DNA from: Halomonas sp. HL-93
GTDB taxonomy: Bacteria; Pseudomonadota; Gammaproteobacteria; Pseudomonadales; Halomonadaceae
Length of the DNA: 64,000 nt
Reading direction: 5' to 3'
NCBI RefSeq assembly: GCF_900086985.1
Contig: NZ_LT593974.1
Location: 806,001-870,000, forward strand
Positions 7,895-17,129 of the stretch are shown here, one piece after another. A program made the translations under genes and the position numbers. Position 1 is the stretch's first letter. Each line of letters starts with the position of its first letter. Under the pieces are notes generated by a model that saw nothing but the letters and a program-made list of their open reading frames with translations, was not told where the DNA came from and did not search any database.

Positions 7895-8881
7895 ATGAAA
7901 AACATCAAGACAGCATTCGTCACCGCCTCACTGGCGTTGAGCCTTACGCCAGGGCTCGGTATGGCTCAGACCGAGCTGCAGTTCGGGCACGTAGGCAATC
8001 CCGGTTCGTTGTTCGATACGTCCGTGAAGGAATTCGCCAAGCTGGCCAACGAGCGTCTGGGTGACGACTACAAGGTAGAGCCATATGGATCGAGCCAACT
8101 GGGTGGTGACAGCTCGATGATGCAGAAGCTCAAGCTCGGCCAGCTCACCTTTACGCTGCCCTCTACGGTGATGTCCTCGGTGGTGGACGAGTTTGGTCTG
8201 TTCGAGATGCCCTATCTGATTAAGGACCGCGACCACATGAAGCGGGTCATCGATGAGGTCATCGAACCCGATCTCTACCCACTGGTGGAGGAAGAGGGGT
8301 ACAAGGTTCTGGCCGTCTGGGAGAATGGCTTCCGCCAGATCACCAACAACGAGCGGCCCATTGAGACGCCCGAAGACCTGGACGGTTTGAAACTACGCAC
8401 CCCAGAAGGCAAGTGGAGGGTGCGTATGTTCGAGGAATACGGCGCTAACCCCTCACCCATGGCGCTCTCGGAAGTCTTCACGGCGCTGCAGACCGGTACT
8501 ATGGATGGCCAGGAAAACCCTCTAGTACAGATCCATTCCCAGAAGTTCCAAGAGGTGCAGGACTACCTCTCCATGACCAATCACGTTTACACCCCAGCCT
8601 ATGTAGTGGTCTCAAAGAGCCATTGGGAGGACTTGCCAGAAGACGTGCGTGAGGTTCTGGAAGAAACCGCTCAAGAGGTTCAAGACTTCGTCTACGAGAC
8701 GGCCGCCAAGCAGGACGAGGAACTGCTGGGCGAGATGGAAGAGGCCGGCATGGAAGTCAACGAGCCTGACCTGCAGTCCTTTATCGATGCCAGTGGTCCG
8801 GTCTATGAGCGCTTCGACGAGGAAGTGGAAGGTGGCGGCGACCTAGTCGACCGCGTGTTGGAGCTGGGTGAGGAAGACTGA
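7895..8881 (+). CDS. TRAP transporter substrate-binding protein (DctP family)
   Basis: This 328-residue periplasmic protein has a signal peptide (about 1-24, ending GLGMAQ). The DctP fold is shown by QFGHVGNPGSLFDTSVKEFA, the carboxylate-binding arginine segment LKLRTPEGKWRVR and the family motif TGTMDGQENP. It should bind an organic acid and deliver it to the DctQM genes that follow. The mature protein is very rich in Asp and Glu, as expected for a halophile. A strong hairpin separates it from dctQ. The substrate is unknown; the downstream crotonase and CoA-transferase point to an acid degraded as a CoA thioester. Confidence 0.93.
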   Translation: MKNIKTAFVTASLALSLTPGLGMAQTELQFGHVGNPGSLFDTSVKEFAKLANERLGDDYKVEPYGSSQLGGDSSMMQKLKLGQLTFTLPSTVMSSVVDEFGLFEMPYLIKDRDHMKRVIDEVIEPDLYPLVEEEGYKVLAVWENGFRQITNNERPIETPEDLDGLKLRTPEGKWRVRMFEEYGANPSPMALSEVFTALQTGTMDGQENPLVQIHSQKFQEVQDYLSMTNHVYTPAYVVVSKSHWEDLPEDVREVLEETAQEVQDFVYETAAKQDEELLGEMEEAGMEVNEPDLQSFIDASGPVYERFDEEVEGGGDLVDRVLELGEED

Positions 8882-8916
8882 GCCTCACTTCAGTCTGAAC
8901 CCTTCTGAACCCACCC

Positions 8917-8943
8917 AAGGACCGCCCCTGACGGGCGGTCCTT
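8917..8943 (+). repeat. Strong intercistronic hairpin between dctP and dctQ
   Basis: A perfect 11-bp GC-rich stem (AAGGACCGCCC at 8917-8927, GGGCGGTCCTT at 8933-8943) with a 5-base loop follows the dctP stop. There is no T-run, so it more likely protects the upstream message 3' end or attenuates than terminates. Similar hairpins occur at 47486 and 50615 in the two other TRAP operons. Confidence 0.8.
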
Positions 8944-8967
8944 CCTCTGATCGACGGAGTGGCTTTA

Positions 8968-9486
8968 ATGTCCCTTTTGAAACTTCGATCCGGATTCGAG
9001 TGGCTGCTCGAGGTCATCACCATGTTTCTGGTGGTTGCCTTGACGGTCGTGGTGTTGCTCGGTGTCAGCTTCCGCTATACCGGCAATTCCCTGGGCTGGT
9101 ATGACGAGGTCGCCGCCGTGATGCTGGCGTGGGTGACCTACTACGGTGCCGCCCTTGCCGCCCTCAAACGTGCGCATATCAGCGTTCCCGGTTTCGTCTA
9201 TTCGCGCCCGCGGGCCGTTCGCGTGGCGCTGGTCGTGATCGGTGAAGTAATCACCATTACTTTCTTTGTGCTGCTGGCTGTTTATGGCGTCTACATTATC
9301 GGCGTTCTCGGTGGCTCTACCATGGTCAGCGTGCCGATTCCCACCGCTGTTACTCAGTCCACCATTCCTATTGGCGCGGCGCTTTATGTCATCGCCGAGT
9401 TGCTTAATCTGCCGGACATCCTGCGCGAAGCCTGGGATGGGCGCAGTCCGCCCTCGGAGCAGGATATTGTGGAGGAATTGCAATGA
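8968..9486 (+). CDS. TRAP transporter small permease (DctQ family)
   Basis: This four-helix inner-membrane subunit has about 172 residues. Hydrophobic spans start at FLVVALTVVVLLGVSF, EVAAVMLAWVTYYGAALAAL, VALVVIGEVITITFFVLL and STIPIGAALYVIAELL. ATG at 8968 is preferred to GTG at 8959 because GGAG at 8956-8959 then has normal spacing and would overlap the earlier codon. It overlaps dctM by 4 bases (ATGA), indicating translational coupling. Confidence 0.9.
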   Translation: MSLLKLRSGFEWLLEVITMFLVVALTVVVLLGVSFRYTGNSLGWYDEVAAVMLAWVTYYGAALAALKRAHISVPGFVYSRPRAVRVALVVIGEVITITFFVLLAVYGVYIIGVLGGSTMVSVPIPTAVTQSTIPIGAALYVIAELLNLPDILREAWDGRSPPSEQDIVEELQ

Positions 9487-10763
9487 CGACGGCTTTGATT
9501 CTGCTGGCCGGCCTGGCCATGATCTTTATTAACATACCCATCGCGGTGGCCCTCGGCGCGATATCTATTGTCGCCATGCTGGTGCTGCAAGGCACGAACA
9601 GTCTGCTCGGCTTCCCGCTAGTGCTGTTCGAGGGGGCGACCAAGTTCCCACTGATCGCCATTCCGTTGTTCGTTCTGGCCGGTGCCATTATGAATACCGG
9701 CGGCATCTCCCGGCGGTTGATCGACTTCGCCTCTGCACTGCTCGGCTTCATTCGTGGCGGCCTGGCCATGGTCAACGTCGGCACCTCGCTATTCTTCGCC
9801 GAAATCTCCGGGTCTGCGGTGGCCGATGTGGCGGCGCTTGGCTCCATTCTGATTCCGGAGATGAAGCGCAAAGGGTATCCCGCTCCGTTTGCTGCGGCCA
9901 TCACGTCGTCTTCGGCATCGCTTGCCATCATCATTCCGCCGTCGATCCCGATGATCCTGTATGCCGCTATGGCCGACACCTCAGTCGTGCAGCTCTTCGT
10001 TGCCGGTATCGTACCCGGCATTGTTGGCGGGCTGTTGATGATGGCACTCGCCTGGTACTTTGCGGTCCGCTACAACTTTCCCGTGGAGCAGACCTTCAAG
10101 CTGAGCCGGGTGTGGAGCACTTTCAAAGCGGCGGGCCTTGCCTTCTTGCTCCCCATGATCATTCTGGGTGGCATCTTTGGTGGCTTCATGACCGCGACCG
10201 AAGGCGCTGCGCTGGCGGTATTGGCTGCGCTGTTGATCAGTTTCCGCTACGGCGAGCTGCGCTGGAAGAAGCTACGTGCAGCCATGGTAGAGGGCGGTGT
10301 TCAGACTGCTGTGGTCATGCTGTTGGTGGCAAGTTCTGCACTGCTCGGGGATTTCCTGACCCGCGCCCAACTGCCGCAGATGCTGGCGGCGATGATCGGC
10401 GACTTCACCAGCAACAAGTACGCGGTGCTTGCATTGCTCAACATCTTCCTGCTGTTGATCGGCATGATTCTGCACTCGGCGGCGGCGATCATTCTTACGG
10501 TGCCTATCGTCATGCCATTGGTGATGATGGTCGGTATCGATCCCGTCCACTTCGGCATGATCGTGACGCTGAACCTGGCGATCGGCCAACAGACGCCTCC
10601 GGTGGCCAGCGTGCTGATGACCGCCTGTTCGGTAGCTAAGGCGGATATTTGGGATGTATCCAAGGCCAATTTGCCGTTTGTCGCGCTGCTGTTCGTGCTG
10701 CTGATGCTGGTGACCTACGTGCCGATCTTCCCCATGGGCCTGGTGGAACTATTTTACCGGTAA
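9483..10763 (+). CDS. TRAP transporter large permease (DctM family)
   Basis: This 426-residue transport subunit has about 12 membrane helices and is hydrophobic throughout. Family motifs include the amphipathic FVLAGAIMNTGGISRRLIDFA, a repeated SASLAIIIPPSIPMILY segment and GQQTPPVASVLMTA in the second half. It works with DctQ and DctP as a sodium-driven uptake system for an organic acid. Length is normal. The crotonase gene starts 30 bases later with AGGAGG, so the transporter and enzymes are one operon. Confidence 0.95.
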   Translation: MTTALILLAGLAMIFINIPIAVALGAISIVAMLVLQGTNSLLGFPLVLFEGATKFPLIAIPLFVLAGAIMNTGGISRRLIDFASALLGFIRGGLAMVNVGTSLFFAEISGSAVADVAALGSILIPEMKRKGYPAPFAAAITSSSASLAIIIPPSIPMILYAAMADTSVVQLFVAGIVPGIVGGLLMMALAWYFAVRYNFPVEQTFKLSRVWSTFKAAGLAFLLPMIILGGIFGGFMTATEGAALAVLAALLISFRYGELRWKKLRAAMVEGGVQTAVVMLLVASSALLGDFLTRAQLPQMLAAMIGDFTSNKYAVLALLNIFLLLIGMILHSAAAIILTVPIVMPLVMMVGIDPVHFGMIVTLNLAIGQQTPPVASVLMTACSVAKADIWDVSKANLPFVALLFVLLMLVTYVPIFPMGLVELFYR

Positions 10764-10792
10764 GCCCGATTGATGTTTAGGAGGACACGCTT

Positions 10793-11578
10793 ATGTCCGA
10801 CGAGACGCTGATTTTTCGGCGGGAGGGCAACCTCGCCTGGCTCGGTTTCAACCGGCCCGCGAGCCGTAATGCCATGACGTGGGACATGTACAACGCTCTG
10901 GAGGCCAGTTGCGTGCAGCTGGCCGAGGACGACAGCGTACATGCCGTGGTGCTGCACGGTGTCGGTGGCGAAGCCTTCGTGGCGGGGACCGACATCACCC
11001 AGTTCGCCAACTTTACCAAGCCCGAGGATGCGCTTGATTACGAGCGCCGCATCGAGCGGGTGGTGAGTGGCCTTGAAACCCTCAACAAACCGACCATCGC
11101 GATGATCGAGGGGTTCTGCGTTGGCGGTGGCGCGGCGCTCGCCATGGCGTGTGATTTCCGCTACTGCACGCCGTCGCTGAAATTCGGTGTGCCGATCGCC
11201 AAGACCCTGGGTAACACGCTGTCGATCACCAATGTGTCGCGGCTGATGGATATGGTGGGGGTCGCGCGCACCAAGGAAGTGCTAATGCAGGCGAAGCTGT
11301 TGTCTGCCGACGAAGCCTACCAAGTGGGGTTGATCAATCAGGTCTTTGCGCCCGACACCATTGCCGCCGCCGTGACGGAGATCGCCAATGAATTCTCACG
11401 GCGTGCACCGCTGACACTCCAGGCCAGCAAGGCGCTGGTAGGGCGCGTCCAGGCCCAGCGCCGGGCGTCACTCGAGGCGGGTGACGATTGGGTCACTACC
11501 TGCTACATGAGCGATGACTTTAAGGCAGCCGTCGACAAGTTCGTCAACAAGACGTCTTTCGAATGGACGGGGCGTTAA
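10793..11578 (+). CDS. Crotonase-superfamily enzyme lacking the usual catalytic glutamates
   Basis: This 261-residue crotonase-fold protein keeps the oxyanion-hole regions (EAFVAGTDI at 60-68 and CVGGGAALAMACDFR from 109). In typical enoyl-CoA hydratases the two acid/base glutamates follow GGGC and lie in FGQPE; here the aligned residues appear to be Ala115 and Ile135 (GGGAAL, FGVPI). It may therefore act as an isomerase, decarboxylase, hydrolase or retro-Claisen-type enzyme rather than a hydratase. It sits between the TRAP permease and the CoA-transferase, which would make its CoA-ester substrate. The superfamily is certain; the reaction is not. Confidence 0.88.
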   Translation: MSDETLIFRREGNLAWLGFNRPASRNAMTWDMYNALEASCVQLAEDDSVHAVVLHGVGGEAFVAGTDITQFANFTKPEDALDYERRIERVVSGLETLNKPTIAMIEGFCVGGGAALAMACDFRYCTPSLKFGVPIAKTLGNTLSITNVSRLMDMVGVARTKEVLMQAKLLSADEAYQVGLINQVFAPDTIAAAVTEIANEFSRRAPLTLQASKALVGRVQAQRRASLEAGDDWVTTCYMSDDFKAAVDKFVNKTSFEWTGR

Positions 11579-11602
11579 GTCATCCAGAGAGGAATTCAGC
11601 CA

Positions 11603-12790
11603 ATGCTGCCACTACAGAATGTGAAAGTGCTGGACATCTCGCAGATCATGGCCGGGCCCTACTGCACGATGGTGCTGGCCGACATGGGCGCGGATGTTAC
11701 CAAGGTTGAGAAGGTCCAGGGCGGCGATGATAGCCGCCAGATGGGCCCCTATATCAACGACGAGTCGACCTGCTTTTCGCAGATCAACCGCAACAAAAAG
11801 AGCATATCGCTCAACCTGAAGGATGAGCGGGCCAGAGAGATCTTCTATCGCCTGGCCAAAGACGCCGATGTCATCGTCGAGAACTACCGCACGGGCGTTA
11901 CCAAGTCGCTGAAGATCGACTACGACACCATCAAGGCGATCAATCCGGGGATCATCTACTGCTCGATCTCCGGCTATGGCCAGACCGGCCCCTATAGCCA
12001 TCGCGGTGGCTTCGACCTGGTCGCCCAAGGCATGACCGGGTTGATGTCGATGACCGGCGAGAAGGGGCGGCGACCGCTCAAGACCGGTATTGCCGTCTAC
12101 GATATTGGTGCCGGTATTACGGCGGTGTACTCGATTCTCGCGGCCTATATCCACAAGGCCAACAGCGGTGAAGGCCAGCATATTGATATCGCCATTACCG
12201 AATGTGGCCTGCCCTGGTTCGCCTGGGAGGCAGCAGCCTACTTTGGCGAGGGCACGCTACCCGAGCCTACCGGCTGGCGGCACCGCGTCTCGGCACCTTA
12301 TCAAGCGGTCAAGGCAAGCGATGGCTACATCATGCTGGGCTGCGCTAACCAGCGTACCTGGGAGCGTTTCTGCCAGGACGTGCTCGCGCGTGAGGACCTC
12401 ATGGCGGACCCTCGGTTTCTGACCAACTCCGACCGTGGCCAGCACGTCGAGGAACTCGAGGCGGTGCTGGAAACGATCATGGTTGAGCGGGACATGAATC
12501 ATTGGCTTGCGCTTTGCGACAAGGCGGGTGTGCCGGCCGGTCCGATCAACAATTTCGCCCAGGCCATGCAGGACGAGCATTACCTGGCGCGGGGTATGGT
12601 GCAGGAAATGGATCACCCGGTGATCGGCAAGATGAAAACCATTGGCTTTCCAAGCAAGTTTTCGCTGACGCCCTCGCAGATTCGCAGCCCGGCCCCGCTC
12701 CTCGGTCAGCATACCGATGAAGTGCTCGATACCCTGGGCGTCTCGCCCGATCAACTGGAAAAGCTGCGGTCCGAAGGCTGTATCAAGTGA
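11603..12790 (+). CDS. Class III CoA-transferase (CaiB/BaiF family)
   Basis: This 395-residue protein has the interlocked family III CoA-transferase pattern: start VLDISQIMAGPYCTMVLADMGADVTKVE, then ENYRTGVTKSL, GYGQTGPYSHRGGFD, and the catalytic aspartate, probably Asp167 in VYDIGAGITA. It would move CoA onto the carboxylic acid imported by the adjacent TRAP system. GAGG precedes the ATG, 24 bases after the crotonase. CaiB, formyl-CoA, succinyl-CoA:mesaconate and similar specificities cannot be told apart here. It is the last gene before a TGAATTCA site at 12809. Confidence 0.92.
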   Translation: MLPLQNVKVLDISQIMAGPYCTMVLADMGADVTKVEKVQGGDDSRQMGPYINDESTCFSQINRNKKSISLNLKDERAREIFYRLAKDADVIVENYRTGVTKSLKIDYDTIKAINPGIIYCSISGYGQTGPYSHRGGFDLVAQGMTGLMSMTGEKGRRPLKTGIAVYDIGAGITAVYSILAAYIHKANSGEGQHIDIAITECGLPWFAWEAAAYFGEGTLPEPTGWRHRVSAPYQAVKASDGYIMLGCANQRTWERFCQDVLAREDLMADPRFLTNSDRGQHVEELEAVLETIMVERDMNHWLALCDKAGVPAGPINNFAQAMQDEHYLARGMVQEMDHPVIGKMKTIGFPSKFSLTPSQIRSPAPLLGQHTDEVLDTLGVSPDQLEKLRSEGCIK

Positions 12791-12808
12791 TTTTTTAAAA
12801 AACATGAT

Positions 12809-12816
12809 TGAATTCA
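12809..12816. promoter_or_regulatory. Candidate GntR operator TGAATTCA (site 3)
   Basis: This is the third copy of the octamer in the locus, in the 78-base gap between the CoA-transferase and the aminotransferase genes. An A/T tract (TTTTTTAAAAAA) precedes it. It suggests that the aminotransferase-dehydrogenase-carbonic anhydrase genes belong to the same regulon or have their own regulated promoter. Confidence 0.4.
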
Positions 12817-12868
12817 TTATCCAGTTTGCGGTGGCATCTGCTCCGCAACAACAATAGGAAGCGACCGA

Positions 12869-14080
12869 ATGTTAAATCTCGACTTTCACCCCTCCGGCCG
12901 TCATTTTCTGCAAATTCCTGGCCCGTCCCCGGTGCCAGACCGTATTTTACGGGCGATGAGCCTGCCCACGATCGACCACCGCGGCCCAGAGTTCGGTGCC
13001 CTGGGGCTTGAGTTGCTGAGCAAGATTCAAAAAATCTTCAAAACCGAGAACCCGGTGATTATCTACCCTGCGTCCGGTACCGGTGCCTGGGAAGCGGCAC
13101 TGGCCAATACCATGTCGCCCGGTGACAAAGTGTTGATGTTTGAGACCGGCCATTTCGCCACGCTATGGCACAAAATGGCGCTACGTTTGGACGTGCAGCC
13201 CGAGTTTTTAGGTTTGCCCGGCTATGAAGGCTGGCGCAATGGTGTACAGGCCGACATGATCGAAGCGCGCCTGAAAGAGGATACCGGCCACGAGCTGAAA
13301 GCCGTCTGCGTGGTGCATAACGAAACCTCAACCGGCGTGACCAGCGATATCGCCGCCGTGCGTAAAGCCATCGACGCCGCCGGCCACCCCGCGCTGCTGA
13401 TTGTCGATACCATTTCCGGTTTAGCCAGCGCCGACTACCGCCACGATGAGTGGGGCGTTGATGTCACCGTCTCCGGCTCGCAGAAAGGCCTAATGTTGCC
13501 ACCGGGCATTAGCTTTAACGCGCTGTCGCCAAAAGCGATTGAAGTCAGCAAGCAGGCGAAATTGCCGAAAAGCTTCTGGGCCTGGGACGAAATTTTAGAA
13601 GCCAACAAAAACGGCTACTGGCCCTACACACCGAGCACTAACCTGCTTTATGGCCTTAACGAAGCCTTGGATATGCTGTTGGATGAAGGCATGGAGCAAG
13701 TGCTGGCTCGCCATCAGCGCTGGGCCGCTGGGGTTCGCTGCGCAGTAGAAGCCTGGGGGCTTGAGATTCAGTGCCTGGATCCGTCCGTTTACTCGCCTGT
13801 GCTCACCGGCGTGGTAATGCCAGAAGGCGTCGATGCCGATGCCGTGCGCAAGATTATCTACGAGCGTTTTGATCTATCGCTGGGCATGGGGCTGGGTAAG
13901 GCCAAGGGCAAAATGTTCAGGATCGGCCATTTGGGCGACTGTAATGACCTTACGCTGATCGCCACCCTGGGCGGCTGTGAGGCGGGCATGAAGCTCGCGG
14001 GCGTTAACCTCAAAGGCAGCGGCGTGACGGCAGCGCTGGACTACTTCGCCACCAACCCGCTTAACGTAGGCAAGCGCTAA
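12869..14080 (+). CDS. Alanine/serine-glyoxylate aminotransferase family protein
   Basis: This 403-residue class V PLP aminotransferase begins with the family motif QIPGPSPVPDRILRAM, then IDHRGPEF, YPASGTGAWEAALAN and the PLP lysine Lys206 in SGSQKGLMLPPG. Members convert glyoxylate to glycine using serine or alanine. This fits the neighbouring glycolate oxidase genes and the ureidoglycolate lyase 26 kb away, both of which make glyoxylate. It precedes the large FAD/Fe-S dehydrogenase by 19 bases. Serine is a likely donor, but specificity cannot be read from sequence. Confidence 0.9.
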   Translation: MLNLDFHPSGRHFLQIPGPSPVPDRILRAMSLPTIDHRGPEFGALGLELLSKIQKIFKTENPVIIYPASGTGAWEAALANTMSPGDKVLMFETGHFATLWHKMALRLDVQPEFLGLPGYEGWRNGVQADMIEARLKEDTGHELKAVCVVHNETSTGVTSDIAAVRKAIDAAGHPALLIVDTISGLASADYRHDEWGVDVTVSGSQKGLMLPPGISFNALSPKAIEVSKQAKLPKSFWAWDEILEANKNGYWPYTPSTNLLYGLNEALDMLLDEGMEQVLARHQRWAAGVRCAVEAWGLEIQCLDPSVYSPVLTGVVMPEGVDADAVRKIIYERFDLSLGMGLGKAKGKMFRIGHLGDCNDLTLIATLGGCEAGMKLAGVNLKGSGVTAALDYFATNPLNVGKR

Positions 14081-14099
14081 ACCGACGGGGGAGAACCAT

Positions 14100-17000
14100 A
14101 TGACGTCTCTGACGAACCAACACCCGTCCCGTGATGCCAAGATTCAGCCGCTCGGCGAATTCGCCGAGCGGTTATCCCGAGAAATGTCGGGTGAGGTGCT
14201 GTTTGATCAAGCCACCCGGGGGCGCTATTCCACCGATGCTTCTATTTATCAGGTGACGCCGGTGGGCGTGGTGATTCCCCGCCATCAGCAGGACCTGAAA
14301 ATTGCCCTGGATATTGCCCGTGATGCCAAGGTGCCGATATTGGCTCGCGGCGCAGGCACCAGCCAGTGTGGCCAAACCGTCGGTGAGGCGCTGGTGATCG
14401 ACACCACTCGCTGGCTCAATGACATCGTTGAGTTCGACGCCGAGGCGCGCACCGTGGTGGTCGAGCCCGGCATGGTGCTGGATCATCTCAACGCTTGGCT
14501 AAAACCCCACGGGCTCTGGTATCCGGTGGATGTTTCCACCAGCGCGCAGTGCACCATCGGCGGTATGGCGGGCAATAACTCCTGCGGCTCGCGTTCGATC
14601 TTCTACGGCAACATGGTGCACAACGTGCTGGGCGTGGAGGCGCTATTGGCTGACGGCAGCGCGGCGAGTTTTGGTTTTGTCGATAGCCTCGCGGAAGGCT
14701 CTCAAGAGCAGCGCCTCGCTCAAAAGGTGAGGGCGATCGCCGAGCGCGTTGCCCCGGAAATTCGTGATCATTTCCCTAAAGTGCTGCGCCGGGTGGGTGG
14801 CTACAACCTGGATTTGTTCGACTGCCAGAACCCGATGCCTTACGACCCAGACCACCGCTCCAACCTGGCCCACCTGCTTGTGGGTTCGGAAGGAACGCTA
14901 GGGGTAAGCCAGCGCATCAAACTCCGGCTGTCACCGCTGCCCGAGCAGAAGGTGCTGGGAGTTGTGAACTTCCCGACCTTCTATCAGGCGATGGATTTCA
15001 CCCAGCATATCGTCAAGCTCGGCCCCACGGCGGTGGAGCTGGTTGATCGCACCATGATCGATCTTTCGCTTGAGAACCCTGCGTTCCGCCCGGTCATTGA
15101 AAAAGCGCTAATCGGCAAGCCGGAAGCCATTCTTCTCGTGGAGTTTGCCGGTCAGGATCATGCAGCGCAGCTTGAAGCGCTACGCGGGCTTAATGAATTG
15201 ATGGGTGATCTGGGCCTACCGGGCAGCGTCGTGGATATGCCCGAAGCCGCCGAGCAGAAAGCGCTATGGAACGTGCGCAAAGCCGGGCTCAATATCATGA
15301 TGAGCATGAAAGGCGACGGTAAGCCGGTCTCCTTTATTGAAGACTGTGCGGTGCCGCTGGAGCACCTGGCTGAGTACACCGACAAGCTCACCGAGGTGTT
15401 CAACCGCTACGGAACGGAGGGTACCTGGTACGCTCACGCCGGTGTCGGCACGCTGCACGTGCGGCCGATTCTCGATATGCGCCGGGATGGCGCAACGAAA
15501 ATGCGCGAAATTGCCGAGCTGGCCTCCGCGTTAGTGCGTGAATACAAAGGCGCCTACTCCGGCGAACATGGCGACGGCATCTGCCGTGGCGAGTGGGTGG
15601 CATGGCAGTTTGGCGAAACGGTCAACGATGCTTTTCGCGAAATTAAGCAGCTGTTTGACCCTGAAAACCTGTTCAATCCAGGCAAAATCGTCGATACCCC
15701 CAAAATGGATGACGAGCGCTATTTTCGTTTTCCTAAAAGCTACACCACAATTCCACTAACCCCGGTATTTGATTGGTCTGCCTGGAACGTGAAGCGAGAC
15801 CCACTCACCGGTGAGCAAACACCGCCTGGCTCAGGCGGCGATGCCACCCACGGCTTGGCCATGGCGGTCGAGATGTGCAACAACAACGGCCACTGCCGTA
15901 AGTTTGATGCAGGCACTATGTGTCCGAGTTTCCGCGTTACCAAGGATGAGCAGCACTTGACCCGAGGCCGGGCCAATACGCTGCGCCTGGTGCTCTCGGG
16001 TCAGTTGGGAGAGGCGGGGCTAGCCAGCGACGATGTAAAAGAAGCGCTGGATCTCTGTGTGTCATGCAAGGGCTGCAAGCGGGAATGTCCCACCGGCGTG
16101 GATATGGCGAAGTTCAAGATTGAAGCCCGCACCGCTCGCGCCCGCGTCAAAGGCTTATCGCTACGTGACCGGATGGTTGGGGAAATGCCGCGCTACGCGC
16201 CCTGGGCTAGCAAGTTTTCATCGTTGGTCAACGGCGTTGAGCGCGTGCCCTTCCTGGCTAAACAGATCAAGCAGGCGCTAAAACTCGCTCCCCAGCGCTC
16301 GCTGCCGGTGTTTAACGGTAATTTCCTTGCCAGTGCCGAGGCGTCTAACCACACCGTTACCTCAGAGCGTGAAGTGCTGCTGTTTGTGGATACCTTCAAT
16401 AACTATATGGAAGGTGACAACGCCAAAGCGGCCAAGCGGGTGCTGGAAGCCGCGGGGTACCGTGTGCATCTCAACGTGACCCAAGGAAAGCGGCCACTCT
16501 GCTGCGGGCGAACCTATTTATCATCGGGTCAGTTTGATAAGGCCAAGGCTGAAGCCAAGCGTACCCTTGATCACCTGATGCCGTTTGTAGAGCGGGGCGT
16601 GGCGATAGTAGGCCTGGAGCCCTCTTGTTTGCTCAGTATGCGTGATGAGTTTCTGCAGTACGGATTTGGCGAAGAAGCGAAGGCGTTGTCGGAATCCGCC
16701 TATCTGTTTGAAGAGTTTTTGGTCAAAGCGCGTGCGGCGGATCAGCTTCCCCTTGAACTTAAGCCGCTAAACTACGAACGGGCGATGCTACACGGCCACT
16801 GCCATCAAAAGGCGTTTGATGCGCTGCGTCCCGTCGAGCAGGTGCTGGGCTGGATACCGGAATTGAAGGTCGAAACGATCGAGTCCTCCTGCTGCGGGAT
16901 GGCCGGCAGCTTCGGCTACGAAGCCGAGCACTATGAGGCGTCGCTGCAGATGGCGGAGCTCTCGCTCCTGCCTGCGATTCGTCAGGCGGATAGCAATGCG

Positions 17001-17102
17001 GTACTGATTGCCGATGGCACCAGCTGTCGCCATCAGATTCATGATGGCAGCGGTCGGGAAGCGATGCACGTTGCTCGATTGCTGGAACAAGCGCTAGCCT
17101 GA
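14100..17102 (+). CDS. FAD-linked oxidase/Fe-S protein (YdiJ-like D-2-hydroxyacid dehydrogenase)
   Basis: This single 1000-residue chain fuses what GlcD and GlcF do separately. The N-terminal PCMH FAD domain has ARGAGTSQCGQTVGEAL, GGMAGNNSCGSRS and VGSEGTLG. The FAD-oxidase C domain follows and ends in YSGEHGDGICRGEW. The Fe-S part has cysteines from 593 (CNNNGHC, CPSF) and 653 (CVSCKGCKRECP), then two CCG segments (PLCCGRTYLSSGQ, SSCCGMAGSFGYE). YdiJ-type homologues oxidise D-2-hydroxyglutarate or related acids. The aminotransferase upstream suggests a 2-hydroxy acid linked to amino acid or glyoxylate metabolism. No internal stop or frameshift was seen. Confidence 0.9.
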   Translation: MTSLTNQHPSRDAKIQPLGEFAERLSREMSGEVLFDQATRGRYSTDASIYQVTPVGVVIPRHQQDLKIALDIARDAKVPILARGAGTSQCGQTVGEALVIDTTRWLNDIVEFDAEARTVVVEPGMVLDHLNAWLKPHGLWYPVDVSTSAQCTIGGMAGNNSCGSRSIFYGNMVHNVLGVEALLADGSAASFGFVDSLAEGSQEQRLAQKVRAIAERVAPEIRDHFPKVLRRVGGYNLDLFDCQNPMPYDPDHRSNLAHLLVGSEGTLGVSQRIKLRLSPLPEQKVLGVVNFPTFYQAMDFTQHIVKLGPTAVELVDRTMIDLSLENPAFRPVIEKALIGKPEAILLVEFAGQDHAAQLEALRGLNELMGDLGLPGSVVDMPEAAEQKALWNVRKAGLNIMMSMKGDGKPVSFIEDCAVPLEHLAEYTDKLTEVFNRYGTEGTWYAHAGVGTLHVRPILDMRRDGATKMREIAELASALVREYKGAYSGEHGDGICRGEWVAWQFGETVNDAFREIKQLFDPENLFNPGKIVDTPKMDDERYFRFPKSYTTIPLTPVFDWSAWNVKRDPLTGEQTPPGSGGDATHGLAMAVEMCNNNGHCRKFDAGTMCPSFRVTKDEQHLTRGRANTLRLVLSGQLGEAGLASDDVKEALDLCVSCKGCKRECPTGVDMAKFKIEARTARARVKGLSLRDRMVGEMPRYAPWASKFSSLVNGVERVPFLAKQIKQALKLAPQRSLPVFNGNFLASAEASNHTVTSEREVLLFVDTFNNYMEGDNAKAAKRVLEAAGYRVHLNVTQGKRPLCCGRTYLSSGQFDKAKAEAKRTLDHLMPFVERGVAIVGLEPSCLLSMRDEFLQYGFGEEAKALSESAYLFEEFLVKARAADQLPLELKPLNYERAMLHGHCHQKAFDALRPVEQVLGWIPELKVETIESSCCGMAGSFGYEAEHYEASLQMAELSLLPAIRQADSNAVLIADGTSCRHQIHDGSGREAMHVARLLEQALA

Positions 17103-17129
17103 GTACGAACAATAACCCAGGAGGTCAAT

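Noticed and set aside
14100..17102. Possible fusion artefact of two genes
   Set aside because: The FAD and Fe-S parts form one uninterrupted frame, and 1000-residue YdiJ-type proteins with this layout are known.
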